Assembly: GCA_024640845.1 (NCBI GenBank)
Contig: JAHEEE010000002.1
Location: 57,539-121,538, forward strand
From: Myxococcales bacterium
Lineage (GTDB): Bacteria; Myxococcota_A; Polyangia; Polyangiales; Houyiibacteriaceae
Length of the DNA stretch: 64,000 nt
Direction: 5' to 3'
In this document: positions 17,112-25,043 of the stretch, piece after piece
Layout: every line of letters begins with the position of its first letter
Numbering within the stretch: the first letter of the stretch is position 1
Notes under the pieces: model-generated
Told to the model about the DNA's origin: nothing
Seen by the model: only the letters and a program-made list of their open reading frames with translations
The model's database searches: none
Program-made: the position numbers and the translations under genes

Positions 17112-18374
17112 TCACTCGTACGGGACCTCGAAGCGGGCGCGGTATTCGGCGATGCGGGGCTCGACGTCGTCTTTGGTCATGCCGAAATCGGCGAGCGAAT
17201 ACTTGTGTTTGCCGTACTTGTGTTGCCTGTTGACCTTGCGAGACGCTTCCATGGCCGTTCGAGCCTCGGGCGTGAGAACCGCTCCGGCGGCGTCGTAGAC
17301 TCGCTCGACCTCGCGCATCGGGTCACGGACCAGATCGTAGTAGGAGACGTCCACGAAACCCCTGTCCTCGACCCGATCACGGGTCGCCATCGTGCGACGC
17401 GCCATGTTTTCGATCTTGTTCAGCCAGTGATTGGCGACCCGATTCGGATCGACCTCGTCGCTGAAGATCATCTGCAGATGCGTGATCATACTGAAGAACG
17501 AAGCACTCGTCTTGAGCGGGTCGCGGTGGGTATGAACGATGGTGGCCTTCGGAAACACCTGGAGGAGGGCGTCGAAGTACTCCTGATGGTGGGGGGTCTT
17601 GAGAACCCACCTTACTGGCTTTCCGGGGCCCGGACGCTGCCACTGCAAGTACTGCATCATGCGCCGAAGCGCCTCGTATGCAGGAATGTGGTCCTGATCT
17701 TCGAGCCACTTCGAATACGTGGGGACGTTCATCATCGCTTCAGGCGTGGTCGTCAGGAACGCCTGCTCCAGCAAGATGACCTCTTCCTCTGGCGCGTCGG
17801 GCTCCGCCGGATGAATCGCAAAGAACCCCGGCGACATGTACCGAAGTCCCTTCGCGGCCATGGCGGCCTGCGAGTAGCGCGGATCCTTGCCCTTGCGACG
17901 CGCGCGGGTCGTCGGCGGCGCAGGATTGATCGCCTCCCACGACGCGAGGGAGCGAATCGCCGGGTCCTGCGCGATCAGCCGGTGAAGCATCGTGGTGCCC
18001 GTGCGCGCAAGCCCGGCCACCACGATCGGCGCTTCGACGGGGATATCGAGGATCTCTGGATGCTTCTCGATGGTGTCGTGGGCGACGAGCTTGTTGACCA
18101 ACACGCCGACCAGCCGACCGCGAATAATCATCCGGCCGACAGGGTTGAGCGCGGCTTCACGGTTGATCGAGTCGACCAGGATCTCGAGCGGTTCGAGAAA
18201 CGCGTCGTCGCCAAAGTCGCTCAGCCCGACCTTCCGACGAGCGTCATCAATCACGCCGTCCATCGTGATCGGCGCCGTGCCGACCCGAAACAACCGGCCG
18301 AGCCGATTCGCGATCGCGATGGCGGCCGGCCGATAGGGGCGGCGAAAGGTGTTCGTCACTTCCCCGGCGGCCAT
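17112..18374 (-). CDS. Sulfotransferase-family protein
   Basis: A 420-residue protein with the PAPS 5'-phosphosulfate loop in PIVVAGLARTGTTMLHRLIA (about residue 120) and the 3'-phosphate strand region ATIVHTHRDPLKTSASF. A long helical N-terminal region precedes them. The ATG at 18374 is chosen because it lies 5 bases after the DUF1214 stop; the longer frame would run into that gene. It is the last gene of the SDR-DUF1214-sulfotransferase operon. Bacterial members of this family are frequent next to steroid and lipid genes; the acceptor is unknown. Confidence 0.85.
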   Translation of the reverse strand: MAAGEVTNTFRRPYRPAAIAIANRLGRLFRVGTAPITMDGVIDDARRKVGLSDFGDDAFLEPLEILVDSINREAALNPVGRMIIRGRLVGVLVNKLVAHDTIEKHPEILDIPVEAPIVVAGLARTGTTMLHRLIAQDPAIRSLASWEAINPAPPTTRARRKGKDPRYSQAAMAAKGLRYMSPGFFAIHPAEPDAPEEEVILLEQAFLTTTPEAMMNVPTYSKWLEDQDHIPAYEALRRMMQYLQWQRPGPGKPVRWVLKTPHHQEYFDALLQVFPKATIVHTHRDPLKTSASFFSMITHLQMIFSDEVDPNRVANHWLNKIENMARRTMATRDRVEDRGFVDVSYYDLVRDPMREVERVYDAAGAVLTPEARTAMEASRKVNRQHKYGKHKYSLADFGMTKDDVEPRIAEYRARFEVPYE

Positions 18375-18379
18375 GGCTT

Positions 18380-19480
18380 TCAAAGCTCGGAGAGCTTCAC
18401 GACCCGTGTCTGCGGCTCTGGATGCGCATTTGCGCGAACCCAACGCCAGCACATCGTGCCCTCTTCGTGCCCGACGGTGTCGATCCAGTTGTCGAAACCC
18501 TTGTTCTCGGCGGCGACCACCACCTGCACGGAACCGTCGGGTCGATACTTCGCCGTGTGCTTGTTCACGTGGATCGGGTAGTAGCGGTAGTCGAGTGACT
18601 CCATCCAATAGTTGTTGAGCTGGAAGTTCCAATGCTCGCACTCTGGAGGCATCGCTTCAATCACCAGCGCCTCGTCCGGCGCGAGCTTCCAGTAGCTGTG
18701 GTAGTATGCGATATCAGGCACGCCGCCGGCCATGTTCGATACGTTCTGATCGAACCGAGGAAGCTTGTTGGTGTGCTTTTTGAAGCCTTCTGCCCAGTTG
18801 GCGAACAGCATCGCGGCCCCTGCGACGAGGCCGGCCGACATCGTGAGCCCCTCGGCGCACTTCACCGGATTGAACGGGCTTGGCTTGCCGTCCCCGCCAA
18901 TGCGCTCGATTTCGAGCTCGGCGATTTTTTCGTTGTCTCGATCCAAACGCGTCTGACGCACGATCAACGTGCCGGTGTCGGGCTCCATCGGGAGCCAGTT
19001 CCCCGGCTTCTCCTCGGTGCTGAGGATGACCTCGAAATTCCCGTCATCATCGATTTCCAGCTCGGAGGCCTCGAGGTATCCGGTCGGGGGCATCCCCCGT
19101 CCCTGTCCGTAGTTGCCCTTCTGCGTGAAGAAGCCGAGGTAATGCACCGTCCCGCGGTTGCCTCGAATCCGGTACTCGTACTCACCGCTGATCGCTGCGT
19201 TTTGATAGTAGTTGTCCGGGTGATCGGCGCCCATCTTCGCCGTCTCGTGTACGACCCGTTGCAACACGGGCGCCAGCGGGTCGTTGTGCTCGACGAACGT
19301 CTGGAGCGCAGCACGCGTGATTCGGCTCAAGTACCGAAATCCCTCCATGCGATTCATCACGTCGCCGGGTGTGTTCGGTCCCATCACTACGTTGCCCGCC
19401 ATCTTGAGTGTGTCGCAGAACTGGTTCCACACCGTTCCATCGAGAATTTCTTGCTCTTGCTTGCTCAGCTCATCAGTCAT
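18380..19480 (-). CDS. DUF1214-domain protein
   Basis: A 366-residue protein whose C-terminal third carries the DUF1214 pattern: YYHSYWKLAPDEALVIEAMPP, CEHWNFQLNNYWMESLDYR, then VQVVVAAENKGFDNWIDTVGHEEG and MCWRWVRA. The middle contains VHYLGFFTQKGNYG. No signal peptide or catalytic motif is seen. It lies 9 bases downstream of the SDR gene and 5 bases upstream of the sulfotransferase, so the three probably act together. Function of the domain is not established to my knowledge. Confidence 0.82.
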   Translation of the reverse strand: MTDELSKQEQEILDGTVWNQFCDTLKMAGNVVMGPNTPGDVMNRMEGFRYLSRITRAALQTFVEHNDPLAPVLQRVVHETAKMGADHPDNYYQNAAISGEYEYRIRGNRGTVHYLGFFTQKGNYGQGRGMPPTGYLEASELEIDDDGNFEVILSTEEKPGNWLPMEPDTGTLIVRQTRLDRDNEKIAELEIERIGGDGKPSPFNPVKCAEGLTMSAGLVAGAAMLFANWAEGFKKHTNKLPRFDQNVSNMAGGVPDIAYYHSYWKLAPDEALVIEAMPPECEHWNFQLNNYWMESLDYRYYPIHVNKHTAKYRPDGSVQVVVAAENKGFDNWIDTVGHEEGTMCWRWVRANAHPEPQTRVVKLSEL

Positions 19481-19489
19481 TCGGTTTCC

Positions 19490-20500
19490 TCAAAGCACGT
19501 CGTGCTCGTGCAGCAGCGCCTCGGTCTTGCTCCAGAGCAAGGCCCCGTTGTCCGGGTCCATCGACGCCGGAGATGATTCCTTCACCCGCATCATGTGCAT
19601 GTACGCCCCCGTCTTCCTCCCCATCTCTTCGGAGCACACCAGATAGTCGGCCGGAATCGAGGCTTTCTCGGGGCTTTGGAAAAACAGCGCCATGACGGGT
19701 TTCAAAATCGGCTTTAGCCACGCCGGCGCCTCTCGCGCCATGTTCGAGTTGACGGCGCCGGGACACAGAGCGTGGACGCAGACGTCCGGCTCGACACTGC
19801 CTTCGGGATTGAGTCGCCGCGAGAGCTCATGGAAGTACGTCGTGAGGTGAAGCTTGCTGAGGCCGTAGTACTTCACGCCATCCGCAACGCCGTACTCGAT
19901 CGGCGCACCAAACGTCTCGAAGTCGATGGGCATCGAGCTTCGGTGTGTCTCCGACGAAACGAAGATGATGCGCGGAGGATCATTGGCCCGCGAGTTGTTG
20001 CCATACACCGCATTCGGGATCACGCCGTCCCGCAGCAAGCGATCGAGTACGACGAACTTAGCCAGAAAGTTTACAGCGAACATCAGCTCGAAGCCGTGCT
20101 TGTTCTTGCGCGACGTCACCGGAACGACGCCGGCGTTGAAGACAGCGACATCGAGAATGACCTTGCGATCGCGAAGCTCGTCGCAAAACGCGCGGATCGA
20201 ATCAAAGTCGCTCAAGTCGACCTGAATCATCTCCACGTTTTCGTTGCCGCTGGCTACGCGCACATCTTCGCCCGCCTCCGGAATGCCGCTTCGGCATGCC
20301 ATGATCACGTGGGCGCCACGCTTGGCGAGCCGAATCGCAATTCCTTTGCCGAGCCCGCTATTCGCGCCCGTGACTAGACACGTTCGGCCGTCGAGCCTCG
20401 AGTCCGGAGGCACTGGTCCAACCTTGGGTTCTTGGCTCCTTTGGTCGAGCAGCCCGCTCAGAACAGCGGTGAATGGATTGCTGTGCGTTCTGTCGACCAT
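19490..20500 (-). CDS. Short-chain dehydrogenase/reductase
   Basis: A 336-residue SDR. The cofactor motif TGANSGLG is near residue 45, NAG in VAVFNAGVVP follows, and the catalytic Ser (FVSSETH) and YGLSK (Tyr-x-x-x-Lys) are present. About 40 residues precede the Rossmann fold, and a C-terminal extension follows SIPADYLVCSEEMGRKTGAYM. This layout is that of retinol-dehydrogenase/protochlorophyllide-reductase-like SDRs acting on hydrophobic substrates. It is first in an operon with the DUF1214 and sulfotransferase genes. Confidence 0.87.
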   Translation of the reverse strand: MVDRTHSNPFTAVLSGLLDQRSQEPKVGPVPPDSRLDGRTCLVTGANSGLGKGIAIRLAKRGAHVIMACRSGIPEAGEDVRVASGNENVEMIQVDLSDFDSIRAFCDELRDRKVILDVAVFNAGVVPVTSRKNKHGFELMFAVNFLAKFVVLDRLLRDGVIPNAVYGNNSRANDPPRIIFVSSETHRSSMPIDFETFGAPIEYGVADGVKYYGLSKLHLTTYFHELSRRLNPEGSVEPDVCVHALCPGAVNSNMAREAPAWLKPILKPVMALFFQSPEKASIPADYLVCSEEMGRKTGAYMHMMRVKESSPASMDPDNGALLWSKTEALLHEHDVL

Positions 20501-20533
20501 AGCGGCAGCACTCTAGAAAACTCCGCCCGGGTG

Positions 20534-21274
20534 TCAACGAGAAGCCACAATTCGCAGGTATTCCTCGATCACGGACCTCAGTCCGACGAATAGCGCCCGG
20601 GCCAACAGCGCGTGGCCGATCGAGACCTCGGCGATGTGCGGCAACTGCAAGAAGGTCGGCAGGTTCGCGAGGTCCAGGTCGTGCCCAGCGTTCACGCCCA
20701 ATCCGTTCGCGACTGCATGCTCGACCGCCAAACGATATTTCTCGAGGGACGCATCGAGCGCTTCGCCACCTCGTTCGAAGGCTCGCGCGTATGGCTCGGT
20801 ATAGAGTTCGACACGATCGGCGCCGAGCTCGGCGGCCCATTCAATCGGTGCGGGCTCCGGATCGACGAACACGCTCACTCGAACGCCGCAGTCCCGGAAG
20901 CGCGTGACGATGTCGGCAAGTGCATCCTTGGGTGTATTCGCCGGCCACCCTGCCTCGCTGGTAATCTCACCGGGCCGAACGGGCACCAGCGTACACTGGT
21001 CCGGCCGCACTTCGTCGACGAGCTCGACGAGATCGGGCCGCGGGTCGCCCTCGATATTGTACTCGACCTGATGCCGCACTGGCGCGAGCACTTCGGCGAC
21101 TTCAAAAACGTCGGCGCGCCGAATGTGCCTCTCATCTGCACGCGGATGCACCGTGATCCCGGGGGCGCCCGCCTCGATACAAGCACGCACGGCTTCGACG
21201 ACGCTCGGCACAGAGCCGCCCCGGGAATTCCGGAGGGTCGCGACCTTGTTGATGTTGACGCTTAGTCGGGTCAC
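20534..21274 (-). CDS. pdxJ: Pyridoxine 5'-phosphate synthase
   Basis: A 246-residue TIM-barrel enzyme that joins 1-deoxyxylulose 5-phosphate and aminoacetone phosphate in vitamin B6 synthesis. Hallmarks are LSVNINKVATLRNSRGG, ITVHPRADERHIR, YNIEGDP, CTLVPVRPGEITSEAGW, VNAGHDLDLANL and AEVSIGHALLARALFVGL. In the loop usually reading T-[TS]-E-G-G, the first Gly is Ala. The gene appears alone; other pdx genes are not in the window. Confidence 0.95.
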   Translation of the reverse strand: MTRLSVNINKVATLRNSRGGSVPSVVEAVRACIEAGAPGITVHPRADERHIRRADVFEVAEVLAPVRHQVEYNIEGDPRPDLVELVDEVRPDQCTLVPVRPGEITSEAGWPANTPKDALADIVTRFRDCGVRVSVFVDPEPAPIEWAAELGADRVELYTEPYARAFERGGEALDASLEKYRLAVEHAVANGLGVNAGHDLDLANLPTFLQLPHIAEVSIGHALLARALFVGLRSVIEEYLRIVASR

Positions 21275-21352
21275 CGGGGCCCTTCTTAGCCCTGGGTGGC
21301 GCGGATGTCAGCTTCTGCTGGCCTTTCCGATCGGCGCACGCTGAGCCGTGCG

Positions 21353-21366
21353 TGAAACATGTTCTA
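21353..21366. promoter_or_regulatory. KstR-type operator, exact match to TnnAACnnGTTnnA
   Basis: TGAAACATGTTCTA lies in the 137-base gap between divergent pdxJ and the paaX-like gene, 45 bases upstream of the latter's ATG. It nearly duplicates the site at 13613 (one difference over 17 bases). Confidence 0.6.
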
Positions 21367-21411
21367 TTACGTCTGATAGACCCTGGCCTAAATTCCTGTA
21401 ATATCCCAACG

Positions 21412-22254
21412 ATGAACGTGAGCGCCAAGGCGGTCGTGCTGGAGGTCCTTTCGGCGGGCGAGTCGATCTACGAGGGAACGCTCCCGGTGCGTTCCCTCGT
21501 CCAAGCGGCATCGGTGTTCGACATCGCCGAAAACAGCGTACGTGTCGCCATCGTACGCCTTCGCGCGGACGGGCTGCTCGAGTCTCCGGCCCGCGGGGAG
21601 TACCGCCTCGGGCCGAGCGCCCAAATGGTGAATGAAAAAATCCATGGTTGGCGCACCGTCGCTACGCGCGTAGGCGAGTGGGACGGCTCCTGGATCTCGG
21701 CGTTCACCGCCGACCTATCGCGGACCGATCGCCCCGCCCTTCGCCGGCGTTCGCGCGCACTGCGATTCCTTGGTTTCGAAGAGCTGCGGCAGGGGCTGTT
21801 CGTGCGCCCCAACAACCTCACGCCGGGAATCGAAGGGATCCGTAACGAGCTACGCGCGCTCGGTCTCGACACGGGAGCGCCGGTGTTTCGGATGGAGCGA
21901 CTGAGCTCCGCCGATGAACGCCGTGCCCGTGCCATGTGGGATAGCGCTGCGCTCGAGCAGAGCTACTCGCGACTTCATCGCGACATCGAACTGGCCACGA
22001 CCCACCTCGAAAAACTGCCGCTGAACGACGCGCTTCGGGAGGTTTTCCTGCTCGGACGCGAGGGAATCCGGCAGGTCGTCCTCGATCCACTCCTGCCCGC
22101 TCCGCTGATCGATGAAGACAAACGCTCGGCCATGGTGAGCACTCTGCAAGACTACTGCGACCGAGGCCTCGAGCTCTGGGCTCGCTTCCTCGAGCTCGAC
22201 GACAGCGCCGGGGTGGTGAAGCGGGGGAGTTCGAGTATGCTCACCCCCGCATGA
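21412..22254 (+). CDS. PaaX-family transcriptional regulator
   Basis: A 280-residue regulator. The N-terminal winged-helix segment is VRSLVQAASVFDIAENSVRVAIVRLRADGLLES, with a REYRL-like wing (GEYRLGP). The middle has WDGSWISAFTADLSRTDRPALRRRSRALRFLGFEELRQGLFVRPNNL, typical of PaaX proteins, and the C-terminal domain is helical. PaaX proteins sense acyl-CoA esters such as phenylacetyl-CoA. ATG 21412 is preferred because it gives the usual domain start. The stop overlaps the hydrolase start (ATGA), so the two form an operon behind the operator at 21353. Confidence 0.85.
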   Translation: MNVSAKAVVLEVLSAGESIYEGTLPVRSLVQAASVFDIAENSVRVAIVRLRADGLLESPARGEYRLGPSAQMVNEKIHGWRTVATRVGEWDGSWISAFTADLSRTDRPALRRRSRALRFLGFEELRQGLFVRPNNLTPGIEGIRNELRALGLDTGAPVFRMERLSSADERRARAMWDSAALEQSYSRLHRDIELATTHLEKLPLNDALREVFLLGREGIRQVVLDPLLPAPLIDEDKRSAMVSTLQDYCDRGLELWARFLELDDSAGVVKRGSSSMLTPA

Positions 22255-23183
22255 AATCGGCGGATTTTGCTTTTCAAACGGTAGACGGCGCAAACATCCA
22301 GGTGCGCGGTTGGGTGATCGAGCAGCCCAAAGCGATCGTACAGGTGCTGCACGGCATGGCGGAGCACAGCGCGCGATACGCACGCCTCGCTCGAGCCTTG
22401 GCGGATGCCGGATACTCGACGTACGCGCACGACCACCGCGGACACGGTCAGAGCGTCCCCGAGGGGGGCTCGCCCGGCCACATGGCTGACAGCGACGGAT
22501 GGAATCGGATCGTCGAAGACGCACACGGCGTGAATCGTGAGATCGCGAAACGCCACCCGAACGTGCCGATCATCATCCTGGGACACTCGATGGGCTCGTT
22601 CGTGTTGCAACAGCTTCTGTTCGAGCACCCGAACGACATGATCGCGGCGGCGTTGTCGGGCTCGAATGGAAAGCCGCCACCCATCGCGGTGCTCGCAAAG
22701 CTGATCGCGAGGATCGAGCGGGCGCGCGTCGGCAAACGCAGCCCGAGCCCGGTGCTGCAGAAACTGACGTTCGAAGACTACAACAAAGCGTTCGCCCCGA
22801 ACCGAACCGAGTTCGACTGGTTATCGCGCGACCCGGAGGAGGTCGACAAGTATGTAGCCGATCCCCTTTGCGGTTTCGCGGTGTCTACGCAGGTGTGGAT
22901 TGACATGCTCGCCGCGCTCGACCGAATCTCGAATCCTCGCAACGTCGCCAAAGTTCCGAAGGGCATGCCGATCTACCTTTTCGCCGGCGCCCGCGATCCG
23001 GTCGGAGACTACGGCAAAGGCGTGAAGCGCCTGCGGGATGCCTACAAACGCGCTGCGATATTCGACGTTCGGCTGAAGCTCTATCCGGACGCGCGCCACG
23101 AGGTTCTCAACGAGACGAACCGCCAGGAAGTCACCAACGACCTCATCGCCTGGTTGGATGAAATCGTGGCCGCGCAGGTCTAG
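22251..23183 (+). CDS. Alpha/beta hydrolase, monoacylglycerol-lipase/lysophospholipase type
   Basis: A 310-residue cytosolic serine hydrolase. The oxyanion segment VLHGMAEHSARYARLARAL, YAHDHRGHGQS, and the nucleophile elbow IILGHSMGSFV are the marks of the lysophospholipase/monoglyceride-lipase group. The acid is probably in FAGARDPVGDYGKG and the His in YPDARHEVLNE. It should split esters of glycerol or sterols. It is co-translated with the PaaX-like regulator and its end overlaps the convergent bpsA-like gene by 4 bases. Confidence 0.9.
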   Translation: MKSADFAFQTVDGANIQVRGWVIEQPKAIVQVLHGMAEHSARYARLARALADAGYSTYAHDHRGHGQSVPEGGSPGHMADSDGWNRIVEDAHGVNREIAKRHPNVPIIILGHSMGSFVLQQLLFEHPNDMIAAALSGSNGKPPPIAVLAKLIARIERARVGKRSPSPVLQKLTFEDYNKAFAPNRTEFDWLSRDPEEVDKYVADPLCGFAVSTQVWIDMLAALDRISNPRNVAKVPKGMPIYLFAGARDPVGDYGKGVKRLRDAYKRAAIFDVRLKLYPDARHEVLNETNRQEVTNDLIAWLDEIVAAQV

Positions 23184-24079
23184 TCGCCGGGCGGGCGGCT
23201 GGTATAGAGCGGACCTTGCGCCTCGCCCCTCACGAGCGGCCGCGTCTCAGGCGTGACGCGGCAACGCCACAACGCGCTTCTCGAGCCGATGGATTCGGCC
23301 CCGTCGTACTGATTGAAGTCCTGAAACACCGCTTCGACGAGGAGGCCTGCGTCGGTGAGCACCCGCTGCTTCTGGAGGCCGCGCTCACTCGCCCGGCGGC
23401 TCTGACCGAAACACACGTAAAGCCGCCCATCGGGCTTGAGCAACTCGACGGCCCTGCTGACGAACAGCCGAAAGCCCTCGATCGCATATGGTGGGTCAGT
23501 AAAGACAGCTCCGAAACGCCCCTTCATGGCCCGAGGAATCGGCTCGCGCAAATCATGACGAACAATGTCGTGCTCCCATCCCTGCGCGTCGGCGTGCCGC
23601 CTGAGGATGTCGAGCACGTCTTCATCGGTGTCGAGCACTGTGACTTTACGGCCGGCGCCGGCAAGCTGCATCGCCGCGCTCGTGAGGTCGTCATCTCCAA
23701 GGAACACCAGCCCGCGTTGATGTTCGCCCGCTTCTAGCAACAGCGTCGCCCGGCGCACCGCGGTGTCTGTCGTGATGTACAACTGATCGAGCTCGCGCTT
23801 GGGGGCACCGCGCTCGGCAGCCATCGCCGCATACACGGAACGCCAGTCTGGCGAAGCCAGCGGCTGCGCGCCCCGCGCGACGAGCTCGCGCGCGAGTGCT
23901 GCCAATCCTCGCTCCGAGCAACGGACGCGGGCTTCGTCCTGTTCAAACCACTTCGGATATCGTTCGAGGACGTCGCGAACTACCGAGGAGGCCTCGCCCG
24001 ATATGTGAACGACCTCATCCTTCGAGAGCGACCGACCATCGCCAAGTGCCCTGAGGATGCGGAACGCTCCTTCGTACAC
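23180..24079 (-). CDS. bpsA: BpsA-like branched-chain polyamine synthase (DUF43)
   Basis: A 299-residue protein. An N-terminal winged-helix-like region (about 1-85) precedes a Rossmann domain with FLGDDDLTSAAMQLAG, VLDTDEDVLDILRRHA and the catalytic-type FTDPPYAIEGFRLFVSRAVELLKPDGRLYV. The Gly-Asp-Asp-Asp and Pro-Pro-Tyr motifs are those of archaeal/thermophile N4-bis(aminopropyl)spermidine synthase, which transfers aminopropyl groups from decarboxylated SAM. Presence in a GC-rich mesophile-like genome is notable. It lies 6 bases downstream of infA and should be co-transcribed with it. A nucleic-acid methyltransferase role cannot be excluded. Confidence 0.78.
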   Translation of the reverse strand: MYEGAFRILRALGDGRSLSKDEVVHISGEASSVVRDVLERYPKWFEQDEARVRCSERGLAALARELVARGAQPLASPDWRSVYAAMAAERGAPKRELDQLYITTDTAVRRATLLLEAGEHQRGLVFLGDDDLTSAAMQLAGAGRKVTVLDTDEDVLDILRRHADAQGWEHDIVRHDLREPIPRAMKGRFGAVFTDPPYAIEGFRLFVSRAVELLKPDGRLYVCFGQSRRASERGLQKQRVLTDAGLLVEAVFQDFNQYDGAESIGSRSALWRCRVTPETRPLVRGEAQGPLYTSRPPGD

Positions 24080-24085
24080 GGGGAG

Positions 24086-24364
24086 CTACTTGTCGCGAAA
24101 CACGATCATGCCGTGTGTGAGGTCGTACGGGGACAACGCCACGGTCACGCGGTCACCGAGAATCACGCGGATCCGGAACTTCCGCATCCGGCCACAGAGC
24201 TGGGCACGCACGGCCGCCCCCGAGTCGGTTGTCACCTCGAACTGGCCGCCCGCGAACACCTGACTCACCACACCGCTCAACTTGATGTGATCGTCGCGCT
24301 TGTCGTCCTGCTCGAAATTACGCTCGAACTTTCGTTTTCTACCTCTTGGGCTCCGTTTCGCCAC
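24086..24364 (-). CDS. infA: Translation initiation factor IF-1 with N-terminal extension
   Basis: A 92-residue protein. The IF-1 OB fold is clear: IKLSGVVSQVFAGGQFEV, VRAQLCGRMRKFRIRVILGDRVTVALSPYDLTHGMIVFR. Compared with the usual 72-residue IF-1, about 20 basic and acidic residues (MAKRSPRGRKRKFERN…) are added in front. The start is GTG at 24364, preceded by AAGGAG. It is followed after 6 bases by the bpsA-like gene. It is not next to ribosomal protein genes, so it may be a second, specialised copy. Confidence 0.9.
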   Translation of the reverse strand: MAKRSPRGRKRKFERNFEQDDKRDDHIKLSGVVSQVFAGGQFEVTTDSGAAVRAQLCGRMRKFRIRVILGDRVTVALSPYDLTHGMIVFRDK

Positions 24365-24661
24365 TCAGTCTCCTTTTCTTATCGCAGCAACCTAAGTCCG
24401 ATTCGGCCATGTCGCCACTTTGGGTAGTATCTTTTTTGATACCCACCCCGTTCTCGTTTTTGTAGCACCCCCCGTGGAAAAGTCAGCCGGAAGGAATCTG
24501 GGTCCTGATCCTTTTGCTCCAACGACACCCCGACGATGCGTAGGCCCTCGCCGCGCCCATGACGCTGAGCGCGCGGATGCATCGCGTCCTGATAGCGCTA
24601 GCCGGCGCCATCCTGCCGGAGAGACCATAAACAGAGAGCACGCTCGACGACCTGAGCCGCC

Positions 24662-25006
24662 ATGCGCGACTTGGCGACACAGCATTTCGAGATGGGCGCG
24701 CAGAAGGTGATGCTTCCCTTCCGCAACTTCCACATGGCCCAGTCGATCGACGATCTTCGGCGCAGCGAAGGTACGCAACGTTCGCGCAGCGCGATCGAGC
24801 TCTTCAGCGTGCACATGATGGGCACGTGCCGCATGGGCAGTCGGCCAGAGCGTTCCGTCGTCAATCTCGACGGTAAGCTCAGGGATCTGCCTGGTTGCTA
24901 CGTCGCGGATGCCGTCCTCTTTTCGACGGCGGTCGGCGTGAACCCGCAGTGGACCATCATGGCGCTCGCCACGCGGGTTGCGCAGCGCCGAAGTGTTCCG
25001 AATTGA
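24662..25006 (+). pseudogene. C-terminal remnant of a GMC-family oxidoreductase
   Basis: Only about 115 residues remain. The segment VHMMGTCRMGSRPERSVVNL and then YVADAVLFSTAVGVNPQWTIMALATRVAQR is the catalytic C-terminal domain of glucose-methanol-choline oxidoreductases, with the active-site His and Asn in place. The FAD domain is absent: in-frame TGA lies just before the ATG and the 297 bases upstream (24365-24661) hold no continuous matching frame. It lies next to a PlsC-like gene, so the decay may mark a deletion or rearrangement point. Nothing else that I can support lies in 24365-24661. Confidence 0.75.
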
Positions 25007-25043
25007 CAAGACGCAGGGGATTGATCAAAGCCTGAACTGTTCG

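Noticed and set aside
16761..18581. 606-codon plus-strand open frame opposite the nucleoside transporter and sulfotransferase genes
   Set aside because: It lies antisense to two well-supported genes. Its translation is rich in Arg/Asp/His with no domain, as expected for shadow frames in GC-rich DNA.
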